Below the pieces are notes generated by a model that saw nothing but the letters and a program-made list of their open reading frames with translations, did not search any database and had not been told where the DNA came from. Positions 26,815 through 35,737 of a stretch of DNA of 64,000 nt are shown here, in pieces. The position numbers and the translations under genes are program-made. Every line of letters begins with the position of its first letter. Positions within the stretch are counted from its first letter, which is position 1. The stretch spans positions 3,534,001 through 3,598,000 of the forward strand of contig NC_014550.1 in the NCBI RefSeq assembly GCF_000197735.1. The letters are read 5' to 3'. The DNA comes from Glutamicibacter arilaitensis Re117. GTDB lineage: Bacteria; Actinomycetota; Actinomycetes; Actinomycetales; Micrococcaceae.

Positions 26815-27839
26815 GCGTTCACCTCCGCGGCTTCGTACAGCGCGCTGGTCCCGTTCTGCCAGGCATTCAGTTGCCATTTGCCGGCCAGCACATCAACTGC
26901 GGCCGCCGCCTGGGCACCGAAGAAAACATCCGCCATCAGCTGAGGTTCCGCTTCCACCAGTCCACCTGCCAGGTCGCGTCCGGCAATCTGCTCATGGACC
27001 GCATCTGCTTCCACATGCTCATCGAAGTAATCGGTCACCGGGGATTCGAAGCCCAGCCGGCGGAATCCCCGGGCATAGGCGGCGTTGGGAATCGAGGAGG
27101 TCATTTCATAAATCGCCAAGTGGCCGGCAATGGCACCACGCAGCCTCCGGTGCATTCCGAACAGCGAAATCAGGTTCACCGATGCCAAGAAAATTGCCGG
27201 TACCTTATCGACGTAGGCTCCGAAGGAATCATCCAGTCCCAACCCGCGCATGGTGGCCCGATACAGTTCGCTGTGCATCTTGGGCAGCGAGCCGCCGCCG
27301 TATTCATCGGCTTGGATTTCCACCATCGCCGCCTTAGCCCGGCCGTCGAGCTTGGGGATGGCCCAGGTGTGCGGATCAGCTTCCTTGAGCTGGTACATGG
27401 ATTTGAGGATGAGAAATTCCCTTGCCTGCTCCTTAGTGGCGTTGCGGGCAACATAGCGGGAGACGGAAGGACCTGAGCCATCTGCAGCCAGGGCGAAGAG
27501 TGCATCGGCTACGTTGGCCGCCTGCGGTTCTGCCTGCGGGGCGGGACCTGCGATGGCGCGCAGGCGTTCTTCCAGTACGGCTTCGATGCGCTGGCGCAGC
27601 GAAAGCAGGCCCGGGTCCCATTCCCAGTTCTCATCAGCATCTTCAAAGCCCCGGTAATGCAGCTCGTAGAGCATGAAGAGGCTGAGCTGCAGATCATCAT
27701 CAAAGAGGACATCACCTTGCTCTGAGAGCTTGGTGTCCAATGCTGATTGAAGCTGATCGAATTCTGCCGCATCCGGTGCTGCGCGAAGCACGGCCGCCAG
27801 CGACTGGGAAACCTGTCCACGTGGTGTCGGGAGATGCAT
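26811..27839 (-). CDS. Iron-containing redox enzyme family protein (heme-oxygenase-like fold), copy 1
   Basis: A 342-residue helical protein of the heme-oxygenase-like diiron type. Candidate metal ligands are E174/D178/E179 (VEIQADEYGGG), H189, E245 and the D270-E283 helix (DYFDEHVEADAVHE). Members of this fold (for example UndA, BesC and SznF) oxidise amino-acid or fatty-acid substrates with O2; the substrate here is unknown. It is coupled to the CDGSH gene by ATGA. A truncated second copy is at 39.6-40.5 kb. Confidence 0.85.
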   Translation of the reverse strand: MHLPTPRGQVSQSLAAVLRAAPDAAEFDQLQSALDTKLSEQGDVLFDDDLQLSLFMLYELHYRGFEDADENWEWDPGLLSLRQRIEAVLEERLRAIAGPAPQAEPQAANVADALFALAADGSGPSVSRYVARNATKEQAREFLILKSMYQLKEADPHTWAIPKLDGRAKAAMVEIQADEYGGGSLPKMHSELYRATMRGLGLDDSFGAYVDKVPAIFLASVNLISLFGMHRRLRGAIAGHLAIYEMTSSIPNAAYARGFRRLGFESPVTDYFDEHVEADAVHEQIAGRDLAGGLVEAEPQLMADVFFGAQAAAAVDVLAGKWQLNAWQNGTSALYEAAEVNA

Positions 27840-28051
27840 TTTGCTCCTTCTTGCTCAACGCCAGCTTCCTGCCGCTGGCAATGCAGCTATCTTGCCAGCG
27901 GGCCGGTTAGCGAGCCACCGCTAACAGGAAAAGCCAAGGTAGGCTCTTTTGCCCATGGCCTGGCGGCTCGCACCGGCATGGCGAAGCCGCCCTCGCGGCA
28001 CTTCGGCGGCGAGGGCGGCCTTGGTTTTGAATTCCGGGAGCCGCCAGGTCC

Positions 28052-28606
28052 TCAGGCGCTGAGCTCCTTGGCGATTGCTTCATTGAAGGCCACCAGGTCC
28101 CCTGGATTGCGTGAAGTAATCAGTGCGAAGCCATTGGCCGGGCAGCGGAATACCGAAACGTCTTTCCAACTGCCGCCGGCGTTGATGACGTCGGTCTTGA
28201 TTGAGTTGTAAGAGGTCAGAGTCTTTCCCTGGACCAGTCCGGCTTCAACCAGCAGCCACGGTCCGTGGCAGATGGACGCTACAGGGCGTCCCGATGAGGC
28301 GAAGGATTTCACGATGCGGTTGGCATCGGCATCCAGCCGGAGGTTGTCGGCGTTCAGCGTTCCACCGGGAATGAGCAGCAGATCGAATTCGGCTTCGTTC
28401 ACCGATGCCAAGGTTTGGCCGGCTTCAAATATCTCGCCCAGGTCCCAGTCCCCGGTCAAGGTCTGCACCTTGCCGGTTTCCGGCGCTGCGATGACCACCT
28501 CGGCACCGGATTGGCGGAGCATGTTGACGGGATCCTTCAGCTCGTCCTGTTCCACGCCGCGGTTGGAAACGATCGCAAGAACTTTCTTTCCTGATAGATC
28601 TGGCAT
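28052..28606 (-). CDS. DJ-1/PfpI-family protein (YhbO-like)
   Basis: Class I glutamine-amidotransferase-like protein of 184 residues. The nucleophile elbow SICHGPWLLVEAG carries the catalytic Cys, and LLLIPGGTLNADNLR matches the family's Gly-Gly strand. PfpI/YhbO proteins protect against oxidative or carbonyl stress; protease and deglycase claims are disputed. The ATG at 28606 follows AAAGGAT; longer readings are not supported. Confidence 0.9.
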   Translation of the reverse strand: MPDLSGKKVLAIVSNRGVEQDELKDPVNMLRQSGAEVVIAAPETGKVQTLTGDWDLGEIFEAGQTLASVNEAEFDLLLIPGGTLNADNLRLDADANRIVKSFASSGRPVASICHGPWLLVEAGLVQGKTLTSYNSIKTDVINAGGSWKDVSVFRCPANGFALITSRNPGDLVAFNEAIAKELSA

Positions 28607-29255
28607 TTGCAGCATCCTTTCGTTGGGTTCCATCCCCAACCCTGCCCTGCATGCCCTCCTGGGGCAACGCGTGTTCAGGATCCATACAGCGAAGGTCGAA
28701 GCACCTGCGCCACACGCGATGCTCCGACCTTCTGAGGTGGCAATCGATGTCCACTCGTTTGCCGCTTCCTAAGCTACGGCCTGCCCGCCGCGCTTTCACT
28801 GCCCTTCGAATTCTCCAAGCTGGCTTCAAGGTTCGTGCACTCCACCGGGCGGCGACGCGTTCCTTCTCCGAGCCTGGCGATGTTGCAGGAGGTGACCCGA
28901 AGCTGGCAACTTCATGCCAGCATATTTCATGCAAGATTAGACCGCGCCGCTCCAAGGTGCCGTTGCGGGGCGCGGAGCGCAACATCGATTCCTCCCAAAA
29001 ACCGTGTTCCCCGCATTTTCACTACGCCAGAACCAGTCAATTGCGCGTTCGGCGTGCGGCCTCTAGCAGAATTAGTGTCACGTTGGAATCGTCTTTCGCC
29101 TACCCGTTCATGGCTTGCAGTTGCGAAATGGGCATTGCTACGTTGGCTTTATTGGCTTGGCGCTTCTCAGCAGTCCGGAGCCAGGGATACCAGCTCCCCC
29201 GCAGACCGGACGGAACGCCGCAGATCAAGCTTAGGAAGATGTGGAGGTAGTACAA
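28607..29255. other. Long intergenic region
   Basis: About 650 bp upstream of both the DJ-1 gene (minus) and the next + gene. A 199-codon + frame exists, but it is rich in Ser and Arg and has no domain or usual codon pattern, so I read no gene here. It may hold long regulated leaders. Confidence 0.4.
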
Positions 29256-29696
29256 GTGACAGGACGAATTGTTAGGTCCAGAACTGCTGAGCGCGCAGCT
29301 GAACTCCTAGGGTCCCGCGAGGGCAGGAAGCATTTGTCCCAGCATGGATGGACCCAGGGAATGCCGGTAGTCATGGCAGGGGCCCAAGAACTCTTGGATG
29401 ATGTCATGGGGTTGGTATCTGTCCACGGGCGTGCCGCACTCATTGCCATGATCGACCCCCGCAGCGATGACCTGCAGTTCCTGCATGTCTCCGCACCCAG
29501 CCCGGTATTGGAAATTGTCACCCCTGCGGCTGCGCGAACCCGGATCGCTTCCCTGTTCGCCGCCGCACAGGACGAAGGCATGCAGACCTTCCGTGTGAAG
29601 TACTGGCAGCACAGCGCAGTAGCGCACTTGATTCCCGCCTGCCACCGGTCCGCAGAGGAAGACCGCCTGTCCTATCGCCCCAAGCTGTCCTCCTGA
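29256..29696 (+). CDS. Uncharacterised ~145-residue family, member A
   Basis: Protein of 146 residues from GTG 29256 (GGAGG 8 nt upstream); this start aligns with member B. Shared family core: AxRxxELLxSREGRKHL, GWxxGMPVV, DVMGLxSVHG, a DPR strand, and FRVKYWxxxAVAH near the end. I do not know the family. It looks like a compact alpha/beta soluble protein with no signal or membrane segment. Two paralogues are at 33.7 and 40.8 kb, each beside a duplicated stress gene. Confidence 0.8.
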   Translation: MTGRIVRSRTAERAAELLGSREGRKHLSQHGWTQGMPVVMAGAQELLDDVMGLVSVHGRAALIAMIDPRSDDLQFLHVSAPSPVLEIVTPAAARTRIASLFAAAQDEGMQTFRVKYWQHSAVAHLIPACHRSAEEDRLSYRPKLSS

Positions 29697-29720
29697 TCCA
29701 ATGGCTTGAAGAGCATCAAC

Positions 29721-29760
29721 AGCAAGATAGCGCCCAGCGGATGCTGGGCGCTATCTTGCT
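29721..29760 (+). terminator. Long perfect hairpin after family member A
   Basis: A perfect 18-bp stem (29721-29738 with 29743-29760) closes on the loop GGAT, 24 bp after the stop. No T-run follows. Confidence 0.75.
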
Positions 29761-30288
29761 ATTACGGAACTCAGTGCTGGAGCCTGGCCTTTTCCACCCG
29801 GAAATGCGCTCTGTGAATTCGTCCTGACAGAATGCTTCGAAGCCTCGCCCACTGCGGTTCGCTGGTCACTGAGTGATTCGGCCAAAACCAAGGAATTGAT
29901 CCAGGCCCACATGGCCGCAGTGAAGGCGATGGGCCCGAAGATGTTCGCGAACCTGATGGCCTAGCGCCGGCCGGTGCTTGCCTCCGCGAACTGCGACACA
30001 CCCATTAGGCCGGGTGATGGTTGAAGGTTACAGTGGAAATATGGCTCTCATGGTTTCAACGCATGCGCAGCGGTTGTCCGCTGCCGTTTTCCCTAAGGGA
30101 AAACTGTTGACCAAGCGCGCCAGCGGCACCAACGGCTGGTTAAGTTCCTGGGGAACCAATGCCCACGGTGAAATCGCTGGTTGCCCACCGCCGCGCCGCT
30201 AGTTGCGCGGCCCACTTTCTGATCGTTCTCCAGTGGATTCCGCGCGCCTTCGCGCCCTTTTTCCCGGATCCCAGAAAGACCCGTTATT
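29761..30288. other. Intergenic region with a possible gene remnant
   Basis: A + frame at about 29800-29964 reads VRWSLSDSAKTKELIQAHMAA... and ends TAG; it looks like the C-terminal piece of a real protein but has no start. The remainder, to the nhaA start, shows no gene I trust. Confidence 0.35.
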
Positions 30289-31560
30289 TTGCCATACCCT
30301 TCTGACCCCTCGCCCCGACAAGCACCTCACGCCATCTGGCGCGGCATCCACCAAACCCTGAAGCAAGACTCGATCGGTGGACTACTGTTGCTGTGTGCCA
30401 CCATGGCAGCGCTGATCCTTGCCAATTCGCCAGCCGCACCCTGGTACCAGGCCCTGCGTAATTTCACTTTCGGCCCTGAAGCGCTGCACCTGAACCTCTC
30501 GGTGAGCACCTGGGCCGCCGACGGACTGCTCGCGATTTTCTTCTTTGTCGTCGGTCTGGAGCTCAAGGAAGAGTTCGTCGTGGGCAAGCTGCGCAATCCG
30601 CGCACAGCCATCGTGCCGGTAGCTGCCGCCGTCGGTGGAGTTGCCTTGCCTGCCTTGTTCTATGCCCTGGTTATTTCAATGTCAGGCAGCGACGCCATCA
30701 AAGGCTGGGCCATTCCGGCAGCCACCGATATCGCTTTCGCGATTGCCGTGCTGGCCGTGGTGGGCAAATTCTTGCCTGCCGCACTGCGTACCTTCCTGCT
30801 CACGCTCGCGGTGGTCGATGATTTGATGGCTATCTCCATCATTGCCATTTTCTATACCGATCACCTGGCATGGCTGCCATTGCTCTTGGCGCTGCTCCCG
30901 CTGGCGGCCTTTGCGATCGCAGTGCAACGAGGGGTGCGTGCCTGGTGGATCCTCATGCCATTGGGTATTGCGGTGTGGGCGCTGGTCCATGCCTCGGGAA
31001 TCCATGCCACGGTAGCTGGCGTGCTGTTGGGATTCATGGTGCCGGTCATCGCCACCAAGCGTGCCGGTGTCCACGTCGGATCAAACAGCAAGGGCGAAAA
31101 GGTCTATGAAGGCCTAGCGGCCCACTTCGCGGATCGTTGGAGCATTCCCTCGTCCATCATTGCCGTACCGGTCTTCGCTTTCTTCGCTGCTGGCGTCCCC
31201 GTAGGCGGCCTTTCAGGTTTCATGCAGGCTCTGACAAGCCCAGTAGCCCTTGGCATCATGGCGGGTCTGGTCCTAGGCAAAGCTATCGGCATCACCAGCG
31301 CTACGTTCCTGGTGACTAGGCTTCCGGGAATCACACTGGATCCAAGCCTCAAGTGGCTCGATGTGCTGGGCATGGCCTTTGTCGCCGGTATCGGATTCAC
31401 CGTGTCGCTGCTCGTTGGCGAATTGGCCTTTGGCCAAGACGGCGCCGAGACCCAATACATGAAGGTGGGGGTACTCTGCGGATCGCTGCTGGCTGCCTTC
31501 ATCGGCGCGGCGATTCTAACTGCCCCCAATCGCAGCTACCGCGCAGCGGCAAAGCGCTGA
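30289..31560 (+). CDS. nhaA: Na+/H+ antiporter NhaA
   Basis: Sodium/proton antiporter of 423 residues with about 12 helices. The paired aspartates of the NhaA ion site are present in AVVDDLMAISI (D177-D178), with TDIAFAIAVLAVVGK and FFFVVGLELKEEFVVGKL just before. The first codon is TTG at 30289 with a modest AGAAAGA site; no ATG or GTG fits the conserved N-terminus (IHQTLKQDSIGG). It serves salt and alkaline tolerance. It appears to be a single-gene transcript ending at a strong terminator. Confidence 0.93.
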   Translation: MPYPSDPSPRQAPHAIWRGIHQTLKQDSIGGLLLLCATMAALILANSPAAPWYQALRNFTFGPEALHLNLSVSTWAADGLLAIFFFVVGLELKEEFVVGKLRNPRTAIVPVAAAVGGVALPALFYALVISMSGSDAIKGWAIPAATDIAFAIAVLAVVGKFLPAALRTFLLTLAVVDDLMAISIIAIFYTDHLAWLPLLLALLPLAAFAIAVQRGVRAWWILMPLGIAVWALVHASGIHATVAGVLLGFMVPVIATKRAGVHVGSNSKGEKVYEGLAAHFADRWSIPSSIIAVPVFAFFAAGVPVGGLSGFMQALTSPVALGIMAGLVLGKAIGITSATFLVTRLPGITLDPSLKWLDVLGMAFVAGIGFTVSLLVGELAFGQDGAETQYMKVGVLCGSLLAAFIGAAILTAPNRSYRAAAKR

Positions 31561-31567
31561 TCCCAAT

Positions 31568-31617
31568 TGGGAAGCGGCGGTACCCTCTGGTCGGAGGGCA
31601 CCGCCGCTTCCCATTTT
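31568..31617. terminator. Bidirectional terminator between nhaA and pstS
   Basis: A 14-bp perfect arm extended past one mismatch (31568-31613) is followed by TTTT on the + strand. The genes converge on it. Confidence 0.88.
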
Positions 31618-31638
31618 CAGGACTCGTGGAAGGAGCTG

Positions 31639-32781
31639 CTACGGCCTCACGCTGATCGAATCGATCGCGACCCGGGCGTCCTCTGCCAGATTCTGCGGCA
31701 TCGGTGCGCTCTTGGCGGAGTCGGCCGCGACCTTCTGCCCTTCATCGCTGACCACGTACTGGCCGAAGGTCTTGATCAGTTCCACGGTTTGCGGGTCTTG
31801 GTAGCTGCTGCAGAAGAGCAGATACGAGACCAGCACCATCGGGTATGCGCCTTCTGCAGTGGTTTTGCGGTCCAGCTCCAAGGAGATGTCATGCTCGTTG
31901 CGTCCCTCGACGCGGTGGGATTCAGCCACAGCAGCGGCCGCCGCTTCACCGGTCACAGCCACGAAATCATCGCCTACCTTCAGCTTCACCTTGCCCAGCG
32001 AGTCATCCACCAGCGAATCATCGGCGTAGGTCACCGCACCTTCGGCACGCGTCACGGTGGTCACCACTCCGGCATTGCCCTGTGCCTTTTCCAAACCGGT
32101 GGCATCGGGCCAGCCGCCATCTGGCTCATGCGGCCAAGCTTCGGGAGCTACAGTGTGCAGGTATTCGGTGAAGTTCTCGGTAGTTCCCGAATCATCAGCA
32201 CGGGCCACTCCGGTAATTGGCAGTTCTGGCAGTTCTACCTCTGGATTCAGCTTTGCAATGGCCGGATCCTGCCAGGAACGGATCTCGCCGGAGAAGATCC
32301 GGGCAATCGTCTTGGCATCCATATTCAATTCCTTGATGCCTGGCAGGTTGAACGCAATGGTAATCGGGGAAATATAGGCAGGGATGTTGATGGCCCCCTG
32401 CGGTCCGCAGGTTTCGATGGACCGCGCGATTTCTTCATCCTTCAAGAACGCGTCAGATCCGGCGAACTCGGTGCCGCTAGCCAGGAAACCGGCACGACCC
32501 GCACCGGAACCGACTGAGGCATACTGCACCTGCACCTTGGGGTGCTGCGAAGAAAATGCGGTGGTCCAGGCATTCATTGCGGAGTTCTGCGCGCTGGAAC
32601 CTCCACCGGTCAACGTGCCTTGGAGAGTGGATTTGTTGGATTCGGCGGCTTTGCGCTGTTCCTCGCCCAATGGGTAGTCGGAGCCGCAACCTGCCAAGAG
32701 CAGTGTCATTCCGAGCGCGGCGATCGCTGTGAAACCTGCAGGTCGGGCAAAAGCATGTTTGGCAGAGCGAGTTTGGCGCAA
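31639..32781 (-). CDS. pstS: Phosphate-binding lipoprotein PstS, without pstCAB beside it
   Basis: High-affinity periplasm-side phosphate-binding protein of about 380 residues. Phosphate contacts are visible as LTGGGSSAQ, SGAGRAGF and RADDSGTTENF. I chose TTG 32781 (reads MRQTRSAKHAF...) because AGGAG lies 5-6 nt upstream and it gives a proper lipoprotein signal ending LLAGC; the ATG 54 nt further up gives an odd N-terminus. No pstC, pstA, pstB or phoU is adjacent, so it must work with permeases encoded elsewhere, or act on its own. Confidence 0.92.
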   Translation of the reverse strand: MRQTRSAKHAFARPAGFTAIAALGMTLLLAGCGSDYPLGEEQRKAAESNKSTLQGTLTGGGSSAQNSAMNAWTTAFSSQHPKVQVQYASVGSGAGRAGFLASGTEFAGSDAFLKDEEIARSIETCGPQGAINIPAYISPITIAFNLPGIKELNMDAKTIARIFSGEIRSWQDPAIAKLNPEVELPELPITGVARADDSGTTENFTEYLHTVAPEAWPHEPDGGWPDATGLEKAQGNAGVVTTVTRAEGAVTYADDSLVDDSLGKVKLKVGDDFVAVTGEAAAAAVAESHRVEGRNEHDISLELDRKTTAEGAYPMVLVSYLLFCSSYQDPQTVELIKTFGQYVVSDEGQKVAADSAKSAPMPQNLAEDARVAIDSISVRP

Positions 32782-33296
32782 GAGAACTCCTGGTACTTCA
32801 AGGTGAACATGAGGTGGCGTTAAGTAACCAGTCAAGCATTGTCCGCCGTTTTCCTGAAACCCGCCATGTCACAGATGGACTGGAAAACCTGGCTCATCAC
32901 TCCTTTCCTGAGTGCCAGCTCAAGATATCTGTCCCAGTTTGTGACGGACGGCTCATATTCCTAATGTCGCTAATAGATAAATTGCAAGCATGAGTTTGGT
33001 CCTGTTCGAAACCATGGTTTGCCGCAGCACGGCAGTAATCGCCTGCACCGCGCAAGACCAGTTCGCATGGCCCGGAACCAGCTGGCGGGAGAGGGAATCA
33101 GCGCAGTAATCGAAGCCGGATTCCCCGGATCGCAGTGATGCCCTCGCGGTATCCACGGATTTTGACATGCTTTCCTGAGTGTTTCCTGTTCGTTTTGATG
33201 TCGATTTTATGAATCAGCTGTGCGGCTTGTAGTGTCCTTCAAGTGCATCGCAGTCTTGATGCTGAACGAAGTTACTCGATCCTTTTGGATGAAGTC
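32782..33296. other. Divergent intergenic region pstS / YeaQ-type gene
   Basis: About 515 bp holding both promoters. A minus frame at 32953-33168 has no ribosome site. A GTTCACC heptamer near the pstS start resembles half a PhoP site, but a second properly spaced copy is missing. Confidence 0.35.
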
Positions 33297-33557
33297 ATGG
33301 GTTTCATTGGCTGGATAGTCCTAGGCCTCATCGCAGGCGCCATTGCCAAGGCGATCAAGCCCGGCGAGCAAGGTGGCGGCTGGATCGCTACGTTGTTGCT
33401 GGGTGTTGTAGGAGCCATTGTTGGCGGGTGGATCGGATCCGCTGTCTTCGGTGTCGGAGTCAGCGAATTCTGGAGCTTGTCGACGTGGCTGCTGGCCATC
33501 GGCGGTGCGTTGCTTGTCCTCATTATCTGGGGTCTGATCACGCGCAAGAGGGCCTAG
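33297..33557 (+). CDS. GlsB/YeaQ/YmgE-family membrane stress protein
   Basis: A Gly-rich hydrophobic protein of 86 residues with three membrane segments, opening MGFIGWIVLGLIAGAIAKAI and containing GGWIATLLLGVVGAIVGGW, the signature of this transglycosylase-associated family. Expression in relatives rises under stress and in stationary phase; its mechanism is unknown. The start at 33297 is fixed by homology. The ribosome site is weak. Confidence 0.9.
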   Translation: MGFIGWIVLGLIAGAIAKAIKPGEQGGGWIATLLLGVVGAIVGGWIGSAVFGVGVSEFWSLSTWLLAIGGALLVLIIWGLITRKRA

Positions 33558-33567
33558 CCCGCACAAC

Positions 33568-33608
33568 GGCCAGGGGTCTTGCCTTTCGAGGGCAGGACCC
33601 CTGGCCTC
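33568..33608 (+). terminator. Terminator after the YeaQ-type gene
   Basis: A 16-bp stem with one G-T pair (33568-33583 with 33591-33606) starts 10 bp after the stop codon; a short TCT follows. Confidence 0.75.
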
Positions 33609-33701
33609 TGCCCGGGCACTGGAGAGTTCCCGGGCCGCAGCACGGCATGGATTCGACGCTACGCGTAGCTTGAATGCCTCAGCGTCCAAAGTGACCAGAG
33701 A

Positions 33702-34133
33702 TTAGGAATGCCGGTAGGACAAATGTGCGCCCCGCTGGCTTGGAACATATTCCGGAAGCCGGTGGGCTACTGCGGTGCAGTCCCAGTATTTCACTCGGAA
33801 AGACAGCACGCCTTCCTTGGCGACCTGCTCGACGAATGATTGGGCGGTAAAACCAGAAGGATAGGCATCTACGGCGTTGAGAGCCGCGTTGGGCAGTGAG
33901 ACATGCACCAGGCAGAGCTCAGAAGTGCGCGGATCAAGCATGACCAGCAGGACTGGAGACCCGTGCACGGAGGCAAGCCCCATGACGTCGGTGAACGACT
34001 CGGAGGGTTCTGCGATGACCACCGGCATTCCCTTGCGCCACCCGCTTCCCTCCAGGTGCTTGCGTCCTTCTCGCGATTCCAGCAGTTCGCTGACGCGCTT
34101 GGCAGTATTCGATCTGACTAGATTTGGGGTCAT
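33702..34133 (-). CDS. Uncharacterised ~145-residue family, member B
   Basis: A 143-residue paralogue of the proteins at 29.3 and 40.8 kb. It shares ELLESREGRKHL, GWRKGMPVV, DVMGLASVHGSPVLLVMLDPR, FRVKYWDCTAVAHRLPEY and a final LSYR motif with member A. The ATG is preceded by GGAGG. It is divergent from the second YbdK-type ligase. Function unknown; no signal peptide or membrane segment. Confidence 0.8.
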   Translation of the reverse strand: MTPNLVRSNTAKRVSELLESREGRKHLEGSGWRKGMPVVIAEPSESFTDVMGLASVHGSPVLLVMLDPRTSELCLVHVSLPNAALNAVDAYPSGFTAQSFVEQVAKEGVLSFRVKYWDCTAVAHRLPEYVPSQRGAHLSYRHS

Positions 34134-34577
34134 CGTTTTCCTCCGTTGTTTCCGTAACTTTCCGAGTACTCCCCATGAGTCACGCTGCTCGAGCTTTCAG
34201 ATCGGGCTTGAGGCGATAACCGCCGCAACGATATCCGGCACTTGCAACAGAGTGTCTTCCCAACGTAAGCCCTTTGAGTCGAACAAGATAGCCCTGAAAT
34301 AACGATATTGCTCTGACTTGGGCATAAATATTCAAAACATACTTAAATAACGGTCAGATGACGTAACATCGTTGCCGCCTACAAAAGGGATTCCCCAAAA
34401 GGTGCCGGATTCACGATGGCCAAGGCGGATCACGGCGATTTCCGCAACTTCCAGAAGATTTCTGAAGATTGACTGGAAATTCCTTGCCACCGGGACCGCA
34501 CTGCGCACCGCGCATTAACCTAGCTCCACCAGCCAGCGACACAGCTGGCCGGAATGCGAGATGGGAGGGGACGCAAC
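34134..34577. other. Divergent intergenic region, family member B / ligase copy 2
   Basis: About 440 bp with an AT-rich core near 34300-34370 fit to contain promoters of both neighbours. No gene is seen. Confidence 0.4.
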
Positions 34578-35717
34578 ATGCGCAAGTTCGGCGTAGAAGA
34601 AGTGCTCCTGCTGGTTGATGCTGCCACGTTACGGCCCTCGCCACTGGGAGAGCAGGCAGTGGTGCTGCATCACGGGATCACCTCCTCGGGGAGCGGCTTG
34701 GCAACCGAGTTGAAACAGGAGCAGATCGAATCCGTCTGTCCGCCGCAGACAACGCTGGAAGGCCAGCTGCAGGCCATCCGCAGCGGACGCGCCGCAGCCG
34801 ATGCCGCTGCGCAGGCTGCCGGCGGACGCGCGGTCGCGCTGGCTACATCTCCAGTGGCTGCTGCCTCGCATTTCACCAGCTCGGCGCGGTTCGCGATGAT
34901 TGCCGATCGCTTCGGCATGACCGCCAAAGAGCAGCTCACCAATGGCTTCCACGTCCATGTGGAGGTATCTTCCATCTGTGAAGCTGTGGCGGCACTGGAC
35001 CAGATCCGCGTGTGGCTGCCGACGCTGCTGGCGCTAAGCGCCAATTCGCCTTTCTGGCAAGGGGCGGATACCGGCTTCGCTTCCTACCGTTACCAAGCCT
35101 GGTCACGGTGGCCGACTTCCGGGCCCACGGAATTCTTTGGAGCCGACACCGGCTATTTGAACTACGGGCAATCACTGCTCGACACCACGGTTCCGCTGGA
35201 TCAGGCAATGATCTATTCCGATGCGCGGATCTGCGAGCACCAGTCGACGCTGGAAGTGCGCATTGCCGATGTCTGCCTCGAAGCGGAGCATGCAGCAGTG
35301 CTTGCCGCCATCATCCGCGCCCTGGTGGAAACCGCCGCACGCGATCCGCAAATTCAACCGCCTGGAATTCCCGCATCCTTGCTGCGTGTGTGGTCGTGGG
35401 AAGCCAGCCGCAGCGGTACGGAAGGGAAGCTGATCCATCCTCGCTCAGGAACCCCAGCGCCGGCAGCTGAAGTAGCTGGAGCGCTGCTTGAGCAGCTCGA
35501 GCCGGTCCTTGAGGACTACGGGGACCTGGACCAGGTCCGCTTCGAGGTGGCGCGCATTCTGCGCGATGGTTCCGGAGCCCGGGCCCAGCGCCAGGCTTTT
35601 GCATCCCGAGGCCGGATTCCAGACATCGTTGCCATGGCTATCGACAGGACGCACGCCGGAGCAGCGGAGGCGGCAGCCTCGCCATTGTCCGTCGGCCGCG
35701 CCCCTGCGCCGGACTAG
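34578..35717 (+). CDS. YbdK-type carboxylate-amine ligase, diverged copy 2
   Basis: GCS2-family protein of 379 residues related to the copy at 23.3 kb. The N-terminal active-site string is altered: FGVEEVLLLVD in place of GIEEEFFLVD, with the third acidic residue replaced by Val, and NGFHVHVEVSS for NGLHIHVHVPD. Other blocks (EQIESV, ANSPFWQGADTGFASYRYQ, RICEHQSTLEVRIAD) remain. Activity may be changed or lost. The ATG follows GGGAGG; the upstream ATG at 34554 is too early. Confidence 0.85.
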   Translation: MRKFGVEEVLLLVDAATLRPSPLGEQAVVLHHGITSSGSGLATELKQEQIESVCPPQTTLEGQLQAIRSGRAAADAAAQAAGGRAVALATSPVAAASHFTSSARFAMIADRFGMTAKEQLTNGFHVHVEVSSICEAVAALDQIRVWLPTLLALSANSPFWQGADTGFASYRYQAWSRWPTSGPTEFFGADTGYLNYGQSLLDTTVPLDQAMIYSDARICEHQSTLEVRIADVCLEAEHAAVLAAIIRALVETAARDPQIQPPGIPASLLRVWSWEASRSGTEGKLIHPRSGTPAPAAEVAGALLEQLEPVLEDYGDLDQVRFEVARILRDGSGARAQRQAFASRGRIPDIVAMAIDRTHAGAAEAAASPLSVGRAPAPD

Positions 35718-35737
35718 TGCGATTGCTCGCCGACCGG

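Noticed and set aside
28651..29250. 199-codon + frame between the DJ-1 gene and family member A
   Set aside because: Atypical composition, no domain, no convincing start; treated as intergenic.
32782..32835. PhoP box upstream of pstS
   Set aside because: Only one GTTCACC heptamer; a properly spaced repeat is absent.
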